A stretch of 64,000 nucleotides of DNA, taken from contig OY783207.1 in assembly GCA_963678705.1 (NCBI GenBank), positions 9,796,001 through 9,860,000 on the forward strand, given 5' to 3'. A model generated the notes under the pieces. The model saw only the letters and a program-made list of their open reading frames with translations, was not told where the DNA came from and made no database searches. Position 1 is the stretch's first letter. Each line of letters starts with the position of its first letter. The translations under genes and the position numbers were made by a program. Positions 44,701-55,959 of the stretch are shown in pieces. This DNA is from Panorpa germanica (Eukaryota; Arthropoda; Insecta; Mecoptera; Panorpidae).

Positions 44701-46854
44701 TAGCTTAAAGTATATGTGGTTTATTTTTTCTCCAATAGATGACTTTAAGATACCTTTGCGCCAAGAGTGTATGCAACATAAATAACACTGTTAGATTTAA
44801 AAATAATGTGTTAAGAGAAATAGCCATCTTCAATACATACTCGAATATGTTTGGCTCGGCTCGGTTTTGTTCGCCAACATGTTCGAGTATGTATTGTAGC
44901 ATTGTATTTAGAAAGCTTATAGTATATTTACTTGACTATAATTGGAGTCTAAAATAAATCTTGAAGCGTCTTTCTTATGACGAATCATTATGCTAATGAG
45001 ACTTAGTGATCTAATACCAAAAATACACGTAATAACATCTCTGCTTCTTATATTTGAATTAGATGTATCAAACAACTGCTTTCCATTGGTCCAGATAGAA
45101 TACAACATAAATATCGGATTCCGTGCAGCATTTCCTAGAAAATATGAATTGGAATTAGATTAATATGCCACCACTTCAAAATGCTGTATTTTCATATTTC
45201 ATAAGACACTTTTTTGTCATAAAAATTACCTTTATATATAAATTCTGTTACTAAGTCATATCCTGTGCTTAGAACAATGAATAATAAAGTCAAGAAGACT
45301 ATACATCTGGAATATGTCATTAAAATAAGACATTAGACTAATATTAAATGAACAAAGTTCAAATTAGGTTTAAATTTTAAAACACATAAAAACACAAGTT
45401 ACAAACTAATACAGTTACTGTTTCATAGATGGTGCGTATTAGCAGATACTTAAACCGAAGGTAACTTTATGTGTTGTATTAAATTAATAAAAAAATAAAT
45501 AAATTCAAATTAACTTTAAAACTTACAATGCGAATATGTCAACTTTTCTCAAAGTAACCGCAGAAGAAGAATTAGAGTCACAATAAAGTGTACAACTATC
45601 ACTAGACTGACTATAGTCGAAGTTATAAAATATTTTAGCAAAGGTGTGGGCGTCTTTTTTCGAGCAAGATGCTGGGAGACAAATTCCAGTTGAAAGGTAG
45701 AACGATGTTATCCTGAAATAATTAACCATTATTGGAAATTAATTAATCACGGAAAAAATTTAAATATAGGTAAGAAAATATTTAATTCAAACTTACTGAT
45801 CAGTGCTTAAATTAAATAACTTGAACTTCCCCACCGTCCGGAAATATTTGAACAACAATCTCTTCGTTGACAGCTTGCAGTACTTTCCGTGGATAACTCC
45901 AGTGACTCGACTGTAGTGCTCTATGTCTTGGCACTGCTTCAAAGCCCCTCGTATATTCGTGTAGCCGTTCAGCACGCCCGAGTGAAGCTTCGTGGACGCA
46001 TCGAACACTAAATTAAATGAAGCTGATAAAAAAAATTCATAACAGCAAATACAATGAAAGACACAAGGAACATAAGAAGAATCGCTAGATTGGGAAACGA
46101 AGAGAAAGGCAGCAGATATTGGGAAAATAGAGAGGCAAGGATGTTCAGTGTGTGGTAGAGAGAGATAGAATCGCTGGAGCACATTAAGTATTCATGTGAG
46201 AAAAGAGTAAAAAGTAAAAAAGAAGATTGTGAATGGCGGAGATAGAGAGAAGGAGCGATTAAAGAGAAGGATGGGCAGAGTAGAAACAGGAGGGAAACTA
46301 GCAGGAAAAGAGTATTATTCTTTATATTTTTAATGTTTCTTTTGGAAGGAGTGAGAATGGGTACATAGTATGTAATTAATCACAATGATATGTAATTTAA
46401 TGATTTGAGGCGCAAGAATGTAGTGCCTAATGGCAAAAACATTACAATTAAATACAAATAATAATATAAAAAATATAATAAAGCAGATGAGGATGATTTT
46501 TCAATTATTAAATTTGTTTTTAACATTTTTGTTTAGTTCTCATGGAAATGTATAATTTGTTCATGTTATTTTAAATGTTATTACGTCATAACGCTTGTCG
46601 GTGTCAAGGATCAAGGAGATCAAATATCTGCAAGGTTCTAATTTTAAGTTTTACTTACTTTCCATTGCCCATGTATCAGACGCATTCAAAGATTTTTTAT
46701 ATGCAATAATTTGTATCCTGCAAGTTTCATTCTTAATTTCTTTTAACAAATTTTTGTACTTTCTAATATTTTTCAATCTTTTAGCGTCACTATTGTCACT
46801 ACAAACCGCTAAAATTATTAGTAATACTAATATGTATTGTACTAATAAAGTCAT
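41754..46854 (-). CDS. NRF-6-like (nose resistant to fluoxetine) acyltransferase, gene 1
   Basis: Eleven coding exons with consistent phases, in transcript order: 46659-46854, 45797-46007, 45527-45712, 45230-45306, 44932-45134, 44307-44600, 43230-43390, 43047-43155, 42754-42898, 41958-42100, 41754-41882 (1854 nt, about 617 residues). A signal peptide (MTLLVQYILVLLIILAVC) leads into a Cys-containing NRF domain (FDASTKLHSG, CQDIEHY, GICLPASC). A multi-pass acyltransferase-3 region follows, with VITCIFGIRSLS, a conserved His (IRHKK), SVDTFFLISGLM, RYIRLTGPYAA, WYLSADMQLF, RFGPWLIGIVLG and YCMYLIHSS. The family includes C. elegans NRF-6/NDG-4 and Drosophila Drop-dead, membrane proteins linked to lipid and xenobiotic transport in epithelia. 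The substrate is unknown. The usual GH-x-Y near the catalytic His is RHKK here. Confidence 0.88.
42249..42741 (+). mobile_element. MITE family A, copy 3, 12 bp from a splice donor
   Basis: Perfect ends TGGGCTTGTGTCC and GGACACAAGCCCA bound a 493-bp copy that is internally shorter than copy 1. It lies in an intron of NRF-6-like gene 1, and its right end is 12 bp from the exon 42754-42898 splice donor. Confidence 0.9.
43590..44194 (-). mobile_element. MITE family A, copy 4 (inverted)
   Basis: The element is bounded by TGGGCTTGTGTCC and GGACACAAGCCCA, but the interior is reversed relative to copies 1-3. It occupies most of the intron between exons 43230-43390 and 44307-44600 of gene 1, 112 bp from the latter. 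Confidence 0.9.
44831..44896. other. 24-bp-stem hairpin in an NRF-6-like intron
   Basis: CAATACATACTCGAATATGT plus TTGGC pairs with GCCAACATGTTCGAGTATGT plus ATTG across a 17-base loop, with a single G-U position and one bulged T. The size (66 nt) is like a microRNA precursor, but a mini foldback transposon end pair is an equal possibility. No small-RNA evidence is visible. Confidence 0.55.
46030..46490 (+). pseudogene. LINE 3' tail fragment in intron 1 of gene 1
   Basis: On the plus strand a broken frame reads RIARLGNEEKGSRYWENREA, then a stop and REIESLEHIKYSCEKR. The Cys-x-x-Cys and LEHI-x-x-x-C arrangement is typical of the C-terminal end of non-LTR retrotransposon ORF2 proteins. A non-coding 3' region and an (AAT)n-like tail near 46455-46490 follow. 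It is antisense to the host gene and 5'-truncated. Confidence 0.6.
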
Positions 46855-47725
46855 TATATAATTTAGAAATAATTATTTTTAAAAAATGTAAAAATTTTGT
46901 TTTATAACTTTTAACTGTGGTCACGTGATCAATGTGGGAATATGCTGTAGTGTGTTTCTTGCTATTATATATAGATGACTCTCATATCGCTCTAAATTCA
47001 AAACTTAAAACTCATGTTTTATATAATGTAATATTTTTATTTGTAACGACTTTAAAAATCTTTTACAAATACATTAAAATACGAATAAATCACTAATAAC
47101 AGTTATATAGAATTTACGTATAATTTACGGGTTATTGTATTTCTTCGTTATTTGTTACTGCTTCTCTACAAACATTTTTTCGTATAGCATGTCGAATAGC
47201 CTGATTTCAATTTGTGTAAGATATTTCGAAGCAAGTTCTAAGCCACAGGTAGAAAATATATTTGGCTATGTTCAGGAAAAGAAATTTCGTACTTTAAAAC
47301 TTAAGTTTATGGGGAGGGGTAATCCATTTTTGCTTCTGAAACTGTCGCCTCCGTTTTTGATCCGAAATGCCTTCGAAACGGATACTCTTTTGTTGTCCAT
47401 AAGTGACCCTATATCGCCCAAATGTCGATTCCTATACTAGGTCGACTTCTATCCACAATCATCCCATGAACAAAAGAAATAGAATCATAGAATTTTCATT
47501 GGAGACATAATTTTTATTTAAAAGATTAATATCAAAAGGGTTACTTAAATAAAAAAGAAAATCTCTAAAATTATTCTTACATCATATTCTTACTCATATA
47601 TAAAATAAATAAATTATTTAATCGATTTTAGCATAAAAAATTTGAATGCCAAACAAACAGTTACATTTTCTTTTGCTCTAATCGCCACAAATGAGGTAAC
47701 ACTTTGATTATAGGAAAGATTAGTA
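46855..47725 (-). other. Intergenic spacer between the tandem NRF-6-like genes
   Basis: The spacer must hold the promoter of gene 1 and the 3' end of gene 2, because the two are head to tail on the minus strand. No TATA box or initiator stands out in this AT-rich DNA. An ATTAAA-like signal for gene 2 may lie near 47620. The 101-codon plus-strand frame at 47135-47440 has no recognised domain. Confidence 0.4.
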
Positions 47726-50700
47726 TTAGCAAGTTTCACCTATTTTAAAAACCTTACTTGTCTGGATCTTTTCAACAAGTAATTTATCCAAATTTTGAAC
47801 AGGAATTTCAAATATCAATGTCCACAAGATAGCCGCTGCAGAAATAAAGACAACGTCGCCCCAGAGGATGTAAAACTAAAAAAGAAATAACTTCATATTC
47901 CATAGATAGGAAATAGAAGAGCAAAGATTAGCAAAACTCACTTCCTTAGTTAAGCTCAAATGACTCGGTTCATTTTCTGAGCCAAGTATCAAAGTCTGGA
48001 CAGAAGTATGTAGCAAATACATGCAGTAAGAAAGTTTACTCAACACAAACCAAATAGGAAGTGATAAGAACCAGTTGAACGGACCTAGAAGATCATGATT
48101 ATTAGAAATTAAGAAAGTCTAAAAAATATCTTTAAGAACTACCTCCATAACCAGTGTGAGAGGAAAAGATCATCCAAGAAATGCAAGTTGCCCAAATATG
48201 TCTGGTTATTACACGTGTTTTCGTCATGTAGAACTGTATATAAAGCATGCTTAATAACGCCATTACCCAGCAGACTACATTCACAATCTAAAAGATTAGT
48301 ATAAGCATAAATCAACCAGGTCTTAATGGATTATTTGCACAGTTCTGCAATATTTCTAGCACCGGATTTATTTTCTTCGGTCGATGTTGTAGAAAGAACC
48401 CCAGTAGGATGCCAATCAGCCACGGACCAAATCTGGCATGGGTTGCAAAATATATGGTAACTTTCTTCCTACGTGTTCAAATAAGGTTTTTATAAACAGT
48501 AGTTCACATACATTTGAATTCGGCCGGCACCAAACGATGCGATTAAGCCACTTCCGTGTGAGCCAAATATTGTAAGATTGACATGGCAAGTTCCCTACTA
48601 CACGGTGGAACAAATGTTTGATCACACTGATACTCTTCCTTACTGAAAACCTTCCTTTGTGGGACGATTCTTGCAGCAGTGAAAAATCCCTTTTGACGCG
48701 GGTCAACGTGTTTGTAGAAGGTGTTCGTAGCATCGTTTGGTACTGGTTTTATCTAATACGCACTTCTCATTCATTGGAAATCTAATGGCAATAGATACAA
48801 CGATTAATATAACAATCCAACACAATCCTGCTCGTGGCCATTTTCTTAACGGAAGGATTACCAACGGTGACAACACAAAGAGCTGCATGTCGGCAGAAAG
48901 ATACCACGATGGTCCTACACACTGAAAGGATGTTACATTGAAGATGAAAACTAACTACTAATAAAACTATATCCTGATATTTACTTACTCTTTGTTTTGG
49001 CGTCAGATAATTTTGCAAATATAGTAAAGTTGGCCACAATCTTTTTGTACAGTTGTTTTTATAGTAAGAATTCCATAGTGCGCCGCTGCTTAGATATTGG
49101 AAGAGACTATTTCTCAGTAATATTAGAGCAGCAAATGGAGCTGTCAATCGAATGTACCGATGGATGTACAACCTAATGATGGACGATATGGACACAGTCT
49201 TCACTAAGGTAAAAGTCTTATACACCATCAATCCACTAATAACAAAGAAAGTGTCCACAAAATATGCTCGCTCGTCAAATATAAATCTTAATATTGATTG
49301 TCGCATCTAAAATATTATAAGATATGTTGTTCATATAGTACAAATCACAAAATAAAGGTATATCGTATCATATCTAATATCCAATAAATACATTCCATTA
49401 TTTCATAGTTTGAATCTGCAACAAACATATGATAAATTTTCTTTTGGTGCAAGATTATCCATATAGTACTAAGAGATCTTAAACCAAAGATGCAGGTTAT
49501 GACTTCCTTGTTCATCAGCTGTGAAGTATTTGTACCAAACAAGAATTTTCCATTCTTCCAAAGAGAAAACGACAAATATATAGGCTTGGTTAAACGACTT
49601 TCTGAAGTGAAAAGTATAATTTAACTAACAGGGGTTTTTTGTTTCATTTTTGGAAGAAAATAAATTTTAGGAAATGGTTTACCTTTCGGGAAAATAGTTT
49701 CTCTCAAGTCGTACATTGTACTGAGAAAAATCAAAAAACCAATAAGAGAATATATCGATCTGAAAGATTTCATAAAATTATTTAATACAGAAGTGTACAC
49801 TATAATATTTGTCGATAAGTGTTACCATCCATTAATTACGTCACACGCCAAATGAGGAGGAGAGAAGAGCGAAAATTCTTCGTCTCTTGAATACTACCTG
49901 TTATCCCAAACTGACTTTTACGTTTTTGTAGGAAAACACCAAATTGCAGTTATATCAGTTATCAGGGTAGTATTCTAAGTTTACTTTCGCTCTTTAACGG
50001 TCACATTTACTTAGTTTTGTTATTTTTGAATTATTGATTTTATAAATGTGTTCTAAATTTAAATAATCAAAATGTGTGACATCACAGCAAGAGTGGAAGC
50101 GTCCACAAAGTGTGACAAGCACAGGAGAGCGGTCCGAAAAGCATTAAATTTTTGTGACGCAATTTATAGATGGCTCTTAGAACTTACGCAGCAAATATAT
50201 TTATCTTTGTGAAATGATTTTCGGGTTTACTACAATGCATATATATCAAGTTATTGGTACTGTAGAAGATTTCTACAAAAGTGTATGCATCTCGGGTGGC
50301 ACAAGATAATGGAATACAAACTCCAGTTGTAAGATAAAGTTGAGTTCTACAAAAGTTTTAACATTAGAATCAGTAAATATTAAAGGAGAAAAAACGGATA
50401 ACTTTGACTTAAGTCAAAGTTAAAAGTTTAAGTTCTAGCTAGTTGTACGACTAGGTTATTTTAGAGAGAGCTATGCGCTAATGGTTTTTGATTCTAAAAC
50501 TTTCGCCTCAGTTTCCGATCAGAAATATTGTCGAAACGATCAAGATTTCTTCTTCATAGCGTCATTGAGTCTTCATAACGTCAAAACAAACTGGGCTATA
50601 GTTTATTGGGGTTCTATATTAAACTGTAGCAGATTTTGATTTCTCTAAATTTTATTCTCATTTTAAAAACGTACTTTACCTTTTTAGAACGTTTGTCTCT

Positions 50701-51615
50701 TCTTCGATTATTATATCATTAAAACTCTTGACACGTTTTTTCTTAGTTGCAGAAATTTCTGATTTCATGTTATACATAGACTGTAACATTTGTTTTAGAT
50801 GGTCTCCTAATGAGGATACGCTATACAGGGTACAATAGTGACCCTTTATAATTCCAAAAGGTTCACCCTTATGTTCTATGTTCTGGCATTGCTCGAAGGC
50901 TCCGTGGTAAGTTCCATCACTTTCTTGAATTCCGTTGGTAATTTTCATAGAAGCATCAAACACTGAAAAAGAATTTTGTTTAGATTTAAAAGAAATGTAC
51001 AATTTTCTAAGTGACATTTGGAAGGAAGAAATGTATAAAATATATATTTAAGAAATGAAGACAGAAAAGTAATATAACTAAAAAATGGAGATCACAATAC
51101 AGAGAATCTCTGTATAACGGACTAATTAGTAGGAAGCATGTTTCATATTCATGGTGGAAATCATTTTATTCGTTTTATATATAATCTGTTATATGGAGGG
51201 TCGTTGTATCGAGGTTACGCTATATATAAAAATTAAAATTAGTAGCTTAACCAAGGAAAATACCTCGGATACATTTTTCATTGGTAAGCGTAGTTTAATT
51301 GATTATTAAAAAATCGACCTTAAGATGAAAACTCATCCTTACTAAGTGCTATGCCGAATACTTCATTTCAGATCAATCTAATACAAAAATATGTTATTTT
51401 CGGTATTACTTACTCTCTACAGCCCAACTTTCTACCCTCTGGAGGGCATTAGCGTAAGTAATTATCTGATTTTTACAAGAAACACTTCGAATTTTATCTA
51501 ACAATGAATTGTTAGATATATCAGTCCATTTTTGATTTTGATGGAAAAAATATTGCAAGCAATTTATCGTATTTAATAACAAAAGTAAAGAAAACAATTT
51601 ATAAAATAAAAACAT
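47726..51615 (-). CDS. NRF-6-like acyltransferase, gene 2 (tandem paralogue; one doubtful junction)
   Basis: Eleven coding exons match those of gene 1, in transcript order: 51414-51615, 50680-50962, 50188-50346, 49683-49759, about 49402-49601, 48989-49306, 48764-48921, 48363-48468, 48143-48287, 47942-48084, 47726-47875 (about 647 residues). Signal peptide (MFLFYKLFSLLLLLNTINC), NRF domain (FDASMKITNG, CQNIEH, GVCIPLSC), then membrane acyltransferase region: VITCIFGLRSLS, conserved His in ILHQKK, FVDTFFVISGLMVY, RYIRLTAPFAA, SWYLSADMQLF, RFGPWLIGILLG and YCMYLLHTS. Exons of 77, 145 and 143 nt equal those of gene 1. Both copies share an unusual GTGCGT donor. Oddity: at the end of the fifth exon no phase-0 GT is present where gene 1 has one, so the gene may be broken, mis-assembled or spliced differently. 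Confidence 0.82.
48480..48757 (+). repeat. Interspersed repeat family C inside an intron of gene 2
   Basis: Contains AAACCTTCCTTTGTGGGACG, then ATTCTTGCAGCAGTG, and CTACTACACGGTGGAACAAA, shared with 7548-7905 (inverted) and 25655-25870. It fills almost the whole 295-bp intron (48469-48763), explaining why this intron is longer than the 74-bp one in gene 1. The 105-codon minus-strand frame across it is an artefact. Confidence 0.6.
49825..50173. mobile_element. MITE with CCATC-ATTAATTACGTCAC ends in an intron of gene 2
   Basis: CCATCCATTAATTACGTCAC at the left and the inverse GTGACGCAATTTATAGATGG at the right bound a 349-bp non-coding element. The right end is 14 bp from the donor of exon 50188-50346. 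A related end lies near 20930. Confidence 0.7.
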
Positions 51616-51783
51616 TATTTAATTTAATGAAATAATTTTATAAATAAAACTAATACTTTGGGTTGCTTCGATTCTCAACAAATTTGATATTTTTAGCGCC
51701 AATCAAACACTTGGGTTTTGCTCAGAGTAGCATCACATAACTGTGCTTGGAGTCTCTTCAAAATTAGAAGAACTTTATGAATT

Positions 51784-52117
51784 GTAAACTAGGCGACACT
51801 AATAAAACCCTTACTTATGCTATTTTTTAAAATTTAAGGTATTATTTTTATGAAACAAAAATGTTTCAAACCTAAGTCGGAACATCAAAAGAAATTACGA
51901 ATTACGGTTTCGAATGTGATCTCGAACAAAAGGTAAAGGCCTTCTCAAACTGTGTTTCAAGCTTGTTAAAAAACTGAGTTTTATTACTTTTTTAATTCGT
52001 TCAAAATATGAAAGCTTCCGACGTATTAAATTGTATGTCGCACTAGTGTGGACCTGTTGTACAACTTCTCACAACAAATGTTGAATGTCGCATGTTTATG
52101 CGGCACCAGTCTGTACC
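51784..52117 (+). mobile_element. MITE family B, copy 3 (left-truncated)
   Basis: It starts inside the element (GCGACACTAATAAAACCCTT) and runs to an intact right end, CATGTTTATGCGGCACCAGT then CTGTACC. It lies upstream of gene 2 on its 5' side, about 170 bp from the start codon. Confidence 0.7.
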
Positions 52118-53320
52118 ATACATTACATATCAACGCTGATACAATTTGTTTACTCATGCCAACACAGAAATTGCGGACTTAAAATCGTCAATTTTGATCC
52201 TATACTCGTCTAACACTATATATAAAACCACTATTGTCATCAATCAAATCAAAATGGTTTGAACTAAAAAAGGGGTGAAAAGTGAAAGGTTTCATCATCT
52301 GAAAAAATGACCAAGAGTAAAAGTTGAATCAATTACAATTAGGGTGCAAATACAGAACAGGGTGTAATGTTTATATTGTCACTTCGTTATTACGAATTAA
52401 ACTTGAATTGAATATGTGGCGGACTCATTTATTGAAAGGGTTGAAAATCTCATCCCTAGTGTTAATCGTAAAGTGAAATAATATCAAGTTTTAAATGATC
52501 CAGAATTAATCAAAATATGATGCATGTGTATGTTATTATAGTTGCCTTTCTCTATTTAGCAGGGGTTCTATAATAACAGCTGTTTATTTCACAGCAGAAG
52601 ATACAGGAGAGCACTTTGGGAAAACATTGTTAGTGTTGTTTCTGCAACGACCAAAGTCGGGTCACGGTATACAGAGGCAATGTGTGGTTCTCTTCAAATA
52701 AACTAAATAATATAAACTATTACATATTATGATTTGATTAAATGTAAGTGATTTTAAAATTTGTGTTTTTCTATCAGTTTGTAATATATTTAAAACTTTT
52801 TAAACATTCGCTGTGTTTACAAAGTTTGTTTACCTTTTGCGAGTGTCTAGTGATAAAATTGTGTACAAATTGTTTTGTATTTGTTTTCATGTTTGTGGTT
52901 TGTGATTGTGTTTAAACATTTTGGATATTTGCAAATAAGATACGGTATGTTTTTTTATGTACTATTTTGGTATTGCATTTTCCTTAATAGATTTACTAAT
53001 GTAGTTATACGGAAAAGGTTGTACAAAACGTCCAAAGTGAAGTAACATTTAATTTAATGTATCCGCATCCTTTATGGATAGTGCGTATCCACTCAGACAA
53101 TTTTATATGTTTAGAAAATAAAAAAGTAATAAAATTCGGGTTAGCTTTTAAATATTTGAGTCTTGTTCCACAAAAGAGACAGCACATTTTATACCATGTA
53201 AACGAAAAAAGGAGTTGTATGCATCCGAACATTTTATACATAACGTGCTCTTTGAGTTTACGATATCATGTACAGCAGATCGGTTATAGGAGGAAACAAT
53301 ACTCTGGTCTAAACGGTCTT
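52118..53320. other. Gene-free stretch
   Basis: AT-rich DNA with short open frames on both strands at 53005-53407. The two strands are equally open, which argues against coding. No repeat boundary was found. Confidence 0.4.
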
Positions 53321-53660
53321 ATGCCGGTTTCACACCAGAGAGACAGTTTTGAAAACAGTTTTGTTGTTAAAAAACAAAACAAAAGCATGTTTTGTTTTAT
53401 TTTTTAAACAGTTCTGTTTTTCGAAAACAGACTGTTCCCACTGACCGACTGGTTTTGTTTTTAGTGTTTTTCTGTGTGTCCATAAAAATTATAAACATGA
53501 TAAACAACAACTGGCGTGTTCAAACCAAGCATACTAAAAAACAACAAACGTGTTTTTCATTGATCTTGCAGCGTCCAGATGGGAATGTGTTTTGTTTACT
53601 AAAATAGCAACAAAAGACAAAAATGTTTTAAGAACTGTCTCTCTGGTGTGAAACCGGCAT
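53321..53660. mobile_element. TIR element with perfect 28-bp ends (ATGCCGGTTTCACACC)
   Basis: The first 28 bases (ATGCCGGTTTCACACCAGAG plus AGACAGTT) are the exact inverse of the last 28. The 340-bp interior is rich in GTTTTG and CAAAAC and continues the imperfect pairing inward. No transposase. The superfamily is uncertain because no clean duplication was seen. Confidence 0.85.
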
Positions 53661-55002
53661 TATTCATACTAACTGCAATAAAATGATGTGGTTGGGCACA
53701 ATATGCACTTTTATTACTTTTAATACAGTGGTGTATTGATAAACATTAAAGTGTAACAACTCCATTACATCCTATTGAAAAAGTCGGCGCCGCAAGTAGT
53801 TTGTTACAGTGTGACAGCAGTTTTATGCGCTAACATGAAGTAAAAATAATAATTTTTATATCTATATAGCAATAGTAAGTGCCGGTTGCTGAACTCATAG
53901 TTATTGCAATAGTTAGTTACAGAGAAATAGGGGTAGACCGTTCTACCGACTTTGTAGAAGAAACAAGAATCGGCCGAACGATCTACCGTTATTTTTTGAA
54001 CGGGTAAGTTAAGTAACTATGAGTAGTGCAACCGACCTAAAATACCTGTCATTCATTAACTGGTTCTGGTCTTCATTAACGCTACAAACAACTAGATGCA
54101 ACTAAGAACTTCTTATCAATGTTGTTTTTGTTTATAAATCAGCATTTCTTAAATACTTTCTTGATTAATTTGTCACCTTTTTAGAAAATAATAAATTGCT
54201 ACGATAATAAATATAATGACATTCTGGAATGTTGATTTGTGTTTTGAAAGAAAAAACGGGAAATATATTGAATTACATATAAATTGAATTATAAATTTAT
54301 CAAAGTAGACGTTAATGTCTAACGGAATCGTGTATTTTGTAATATGTTACTTTTAATATGTACTATAATTCCAATCAGTCATCTGCAGACGGGCTGGGTT
54401 GGCTCAGTTAGATTATTCAGTTTAATCAGCTTCGGATTTTGAGCCTTCATCGGGTCCTAGACATAATTTCCCTTATACACACATACAAAATTTTATTTAA
54501 CAATATTTTAGAATTGGAAAATAATTTTTTCAGTTTTCGAAATATTTTTTAGGTATCACGCAAAATAAATAGTAACTACAAAGGCGGTTTAACCTTTTTA
54601 TAGGTTTACGGCAAGCGGCAAAAAAAAACAACGATTGTATCTAATCACAATTGTTCCACGAATTAACAAATTCAGCCAAAGATACCAGCAGCGACTAAAC
54701 AATCATCCAAACTATCTAGCTGTGAAGTTACTAGATAAACATACGTCTGACTTTAAAAGACTAAAAACACATAGTGTGTTAAAGCTACCACAACGTTTTT
54801 AATTGTCATTCATAGATATGGCCGTCACTGGACGACTATTTTTTATCTAGCTTAATTTCAGTTTTAGTAAAGGTACTTATTGTTAATACTTATTCTAACA
54901 GATTTAATTGTAACGTGGCATATTATTACAAAATAAAAAAAAAATTGCTTCGCCAAATTCAATTGTATGTAGTCACAATTTAATTTCGTCGAACGCAAAT
55001 GT
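53661..55002. other. Gene-free stretch
   Basis: AT-rich. At about 54398 the run GGTTGGCTCAGTTAG resembles a tRNA A box, but no B box or tRNA fold follows within the right distance, so no RNA gene is called. Confidence 0.4.
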
Positions 55003-55010
55003 GTCTAAGA

Positions 55011-55424
55011 TAAGGATGGTGATTTGAGATCGATTTTTTGAGACGAAAAAATCGATTTTTTAAATCGATTTTAAACAATGGATCGATTCATGAATCGATC
55101 TCAAACACTCGAAAATCGAGATTCGATTTTTCTTTGTAAGAATGCAACTATACAATTATTAATTTTATAAGCTTGGTCACGAAATATTAGGAATTATAAT
55201 TATTTTATTCTTTAATAAATAACGTACATGATTTTATTGCTTAATCAAAAATCATTCTTCACTTATTCTTTAATTATAAGAAAGGCTTGCAAAGGATTTT
55301 GTTTTTCTTTTTTTCAGTTAGTCTCTGTTATTTATATAAAAACTTAAAAAGAATCGATAAATCGATCTTTCAGACTTCGATTTTTTTCTGAATCGATCTT
55401 TTTTAGGAACAATCGCCATCCCTA
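55011..55424. mobile_element. hAT-type MITE with perfect 8-bp target duplication
   Basis: The ends TAAGGATGGTGATT and AATCGCCATCCCTA are inverted. The 8-mer GTCTAAGA is duplicated at 55003-55010 and 55425-55432. The interior is full of ATCGATTTTT motifs and matches, inverted, the element at 27381-27833. Confidence 0.9.
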
Positions 55425-55833
55425 GTCTAAGACAAGGCTAATCCGACCCTGAGTTTAAGTACTGGTGCTAAGATTCTAGTATATTGAGCGTAGTAAAATT
55501 AATACGATTAAATAACAACGTGTATTATTTTAATCAGCTGAAGAGCATTAAATGTGTTTATACAACGTGTAGTTGTATCCACTCCGGCATGCCCTCGACC
55601 CCTTGACCCCCGCACAGGTCTCTTGGGCGTTGAACTTCGCCGTGGTTGGCGTATGTAACTCCGAGAGCTGTTTTTTCAATTCTCAGTTAAACTTCAGTTA
55701 GGTCGTGGACTCTTAACACTAAGTTATGTTTAATTCTAGGTTCCATATATTCCTTCATTGGCAAAGAAAAAAAATTTTCAATTTAATCACTTATCGAAAA
55801 ATTGTTGTTATTAATTCTCGCACCAGAGTGATT

Positions 55834-55959
55834 TGTATGCGGCGAACCTTGCTGCATGGCATTGCAGTTATCGTTTTATCTTATTTTGTATTCAAGCTTG
55901 TAATTCCTGAGTGTGCGGATACTGAAGTTTTACAATCTACAAACCGGCTGGATGACTAA
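55834..55959 (+). CDS. Hypothetical short membrane-anchored peptide or first exon
   Basis: From the ATG near 55837 the frame reads MRRTLLHGIAVIVLSYFVFK, then about 20 hydrophilic residues to a TAA at 55957. The short basic start followed by a hydrophobic span of about 15 residues looks like a type II signal anchor or signal peptide. A longer reading of the same frame (from 55726) adds about 36 unremarkable residues. No family is recognised and no downstream exon was identified, so this may be chance. Confidence 0.2.
   Translation, partial: CMRRTLLHGIAVIVLSYFVFKLVIPECADTEVLQSTNRLDD

Noticed and set aside
44705-44957. Open frames on both strands across the hairpin
   Set aside because: Intronic; they arise from the inverted repeat and do not fit the NRF-6-like reading.
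54390-54450. A-box-like TTGGCTCAGTTAG suggesting a tRNA or SINE
   Set aside because: No B box or cloverleaf at the required spacing.
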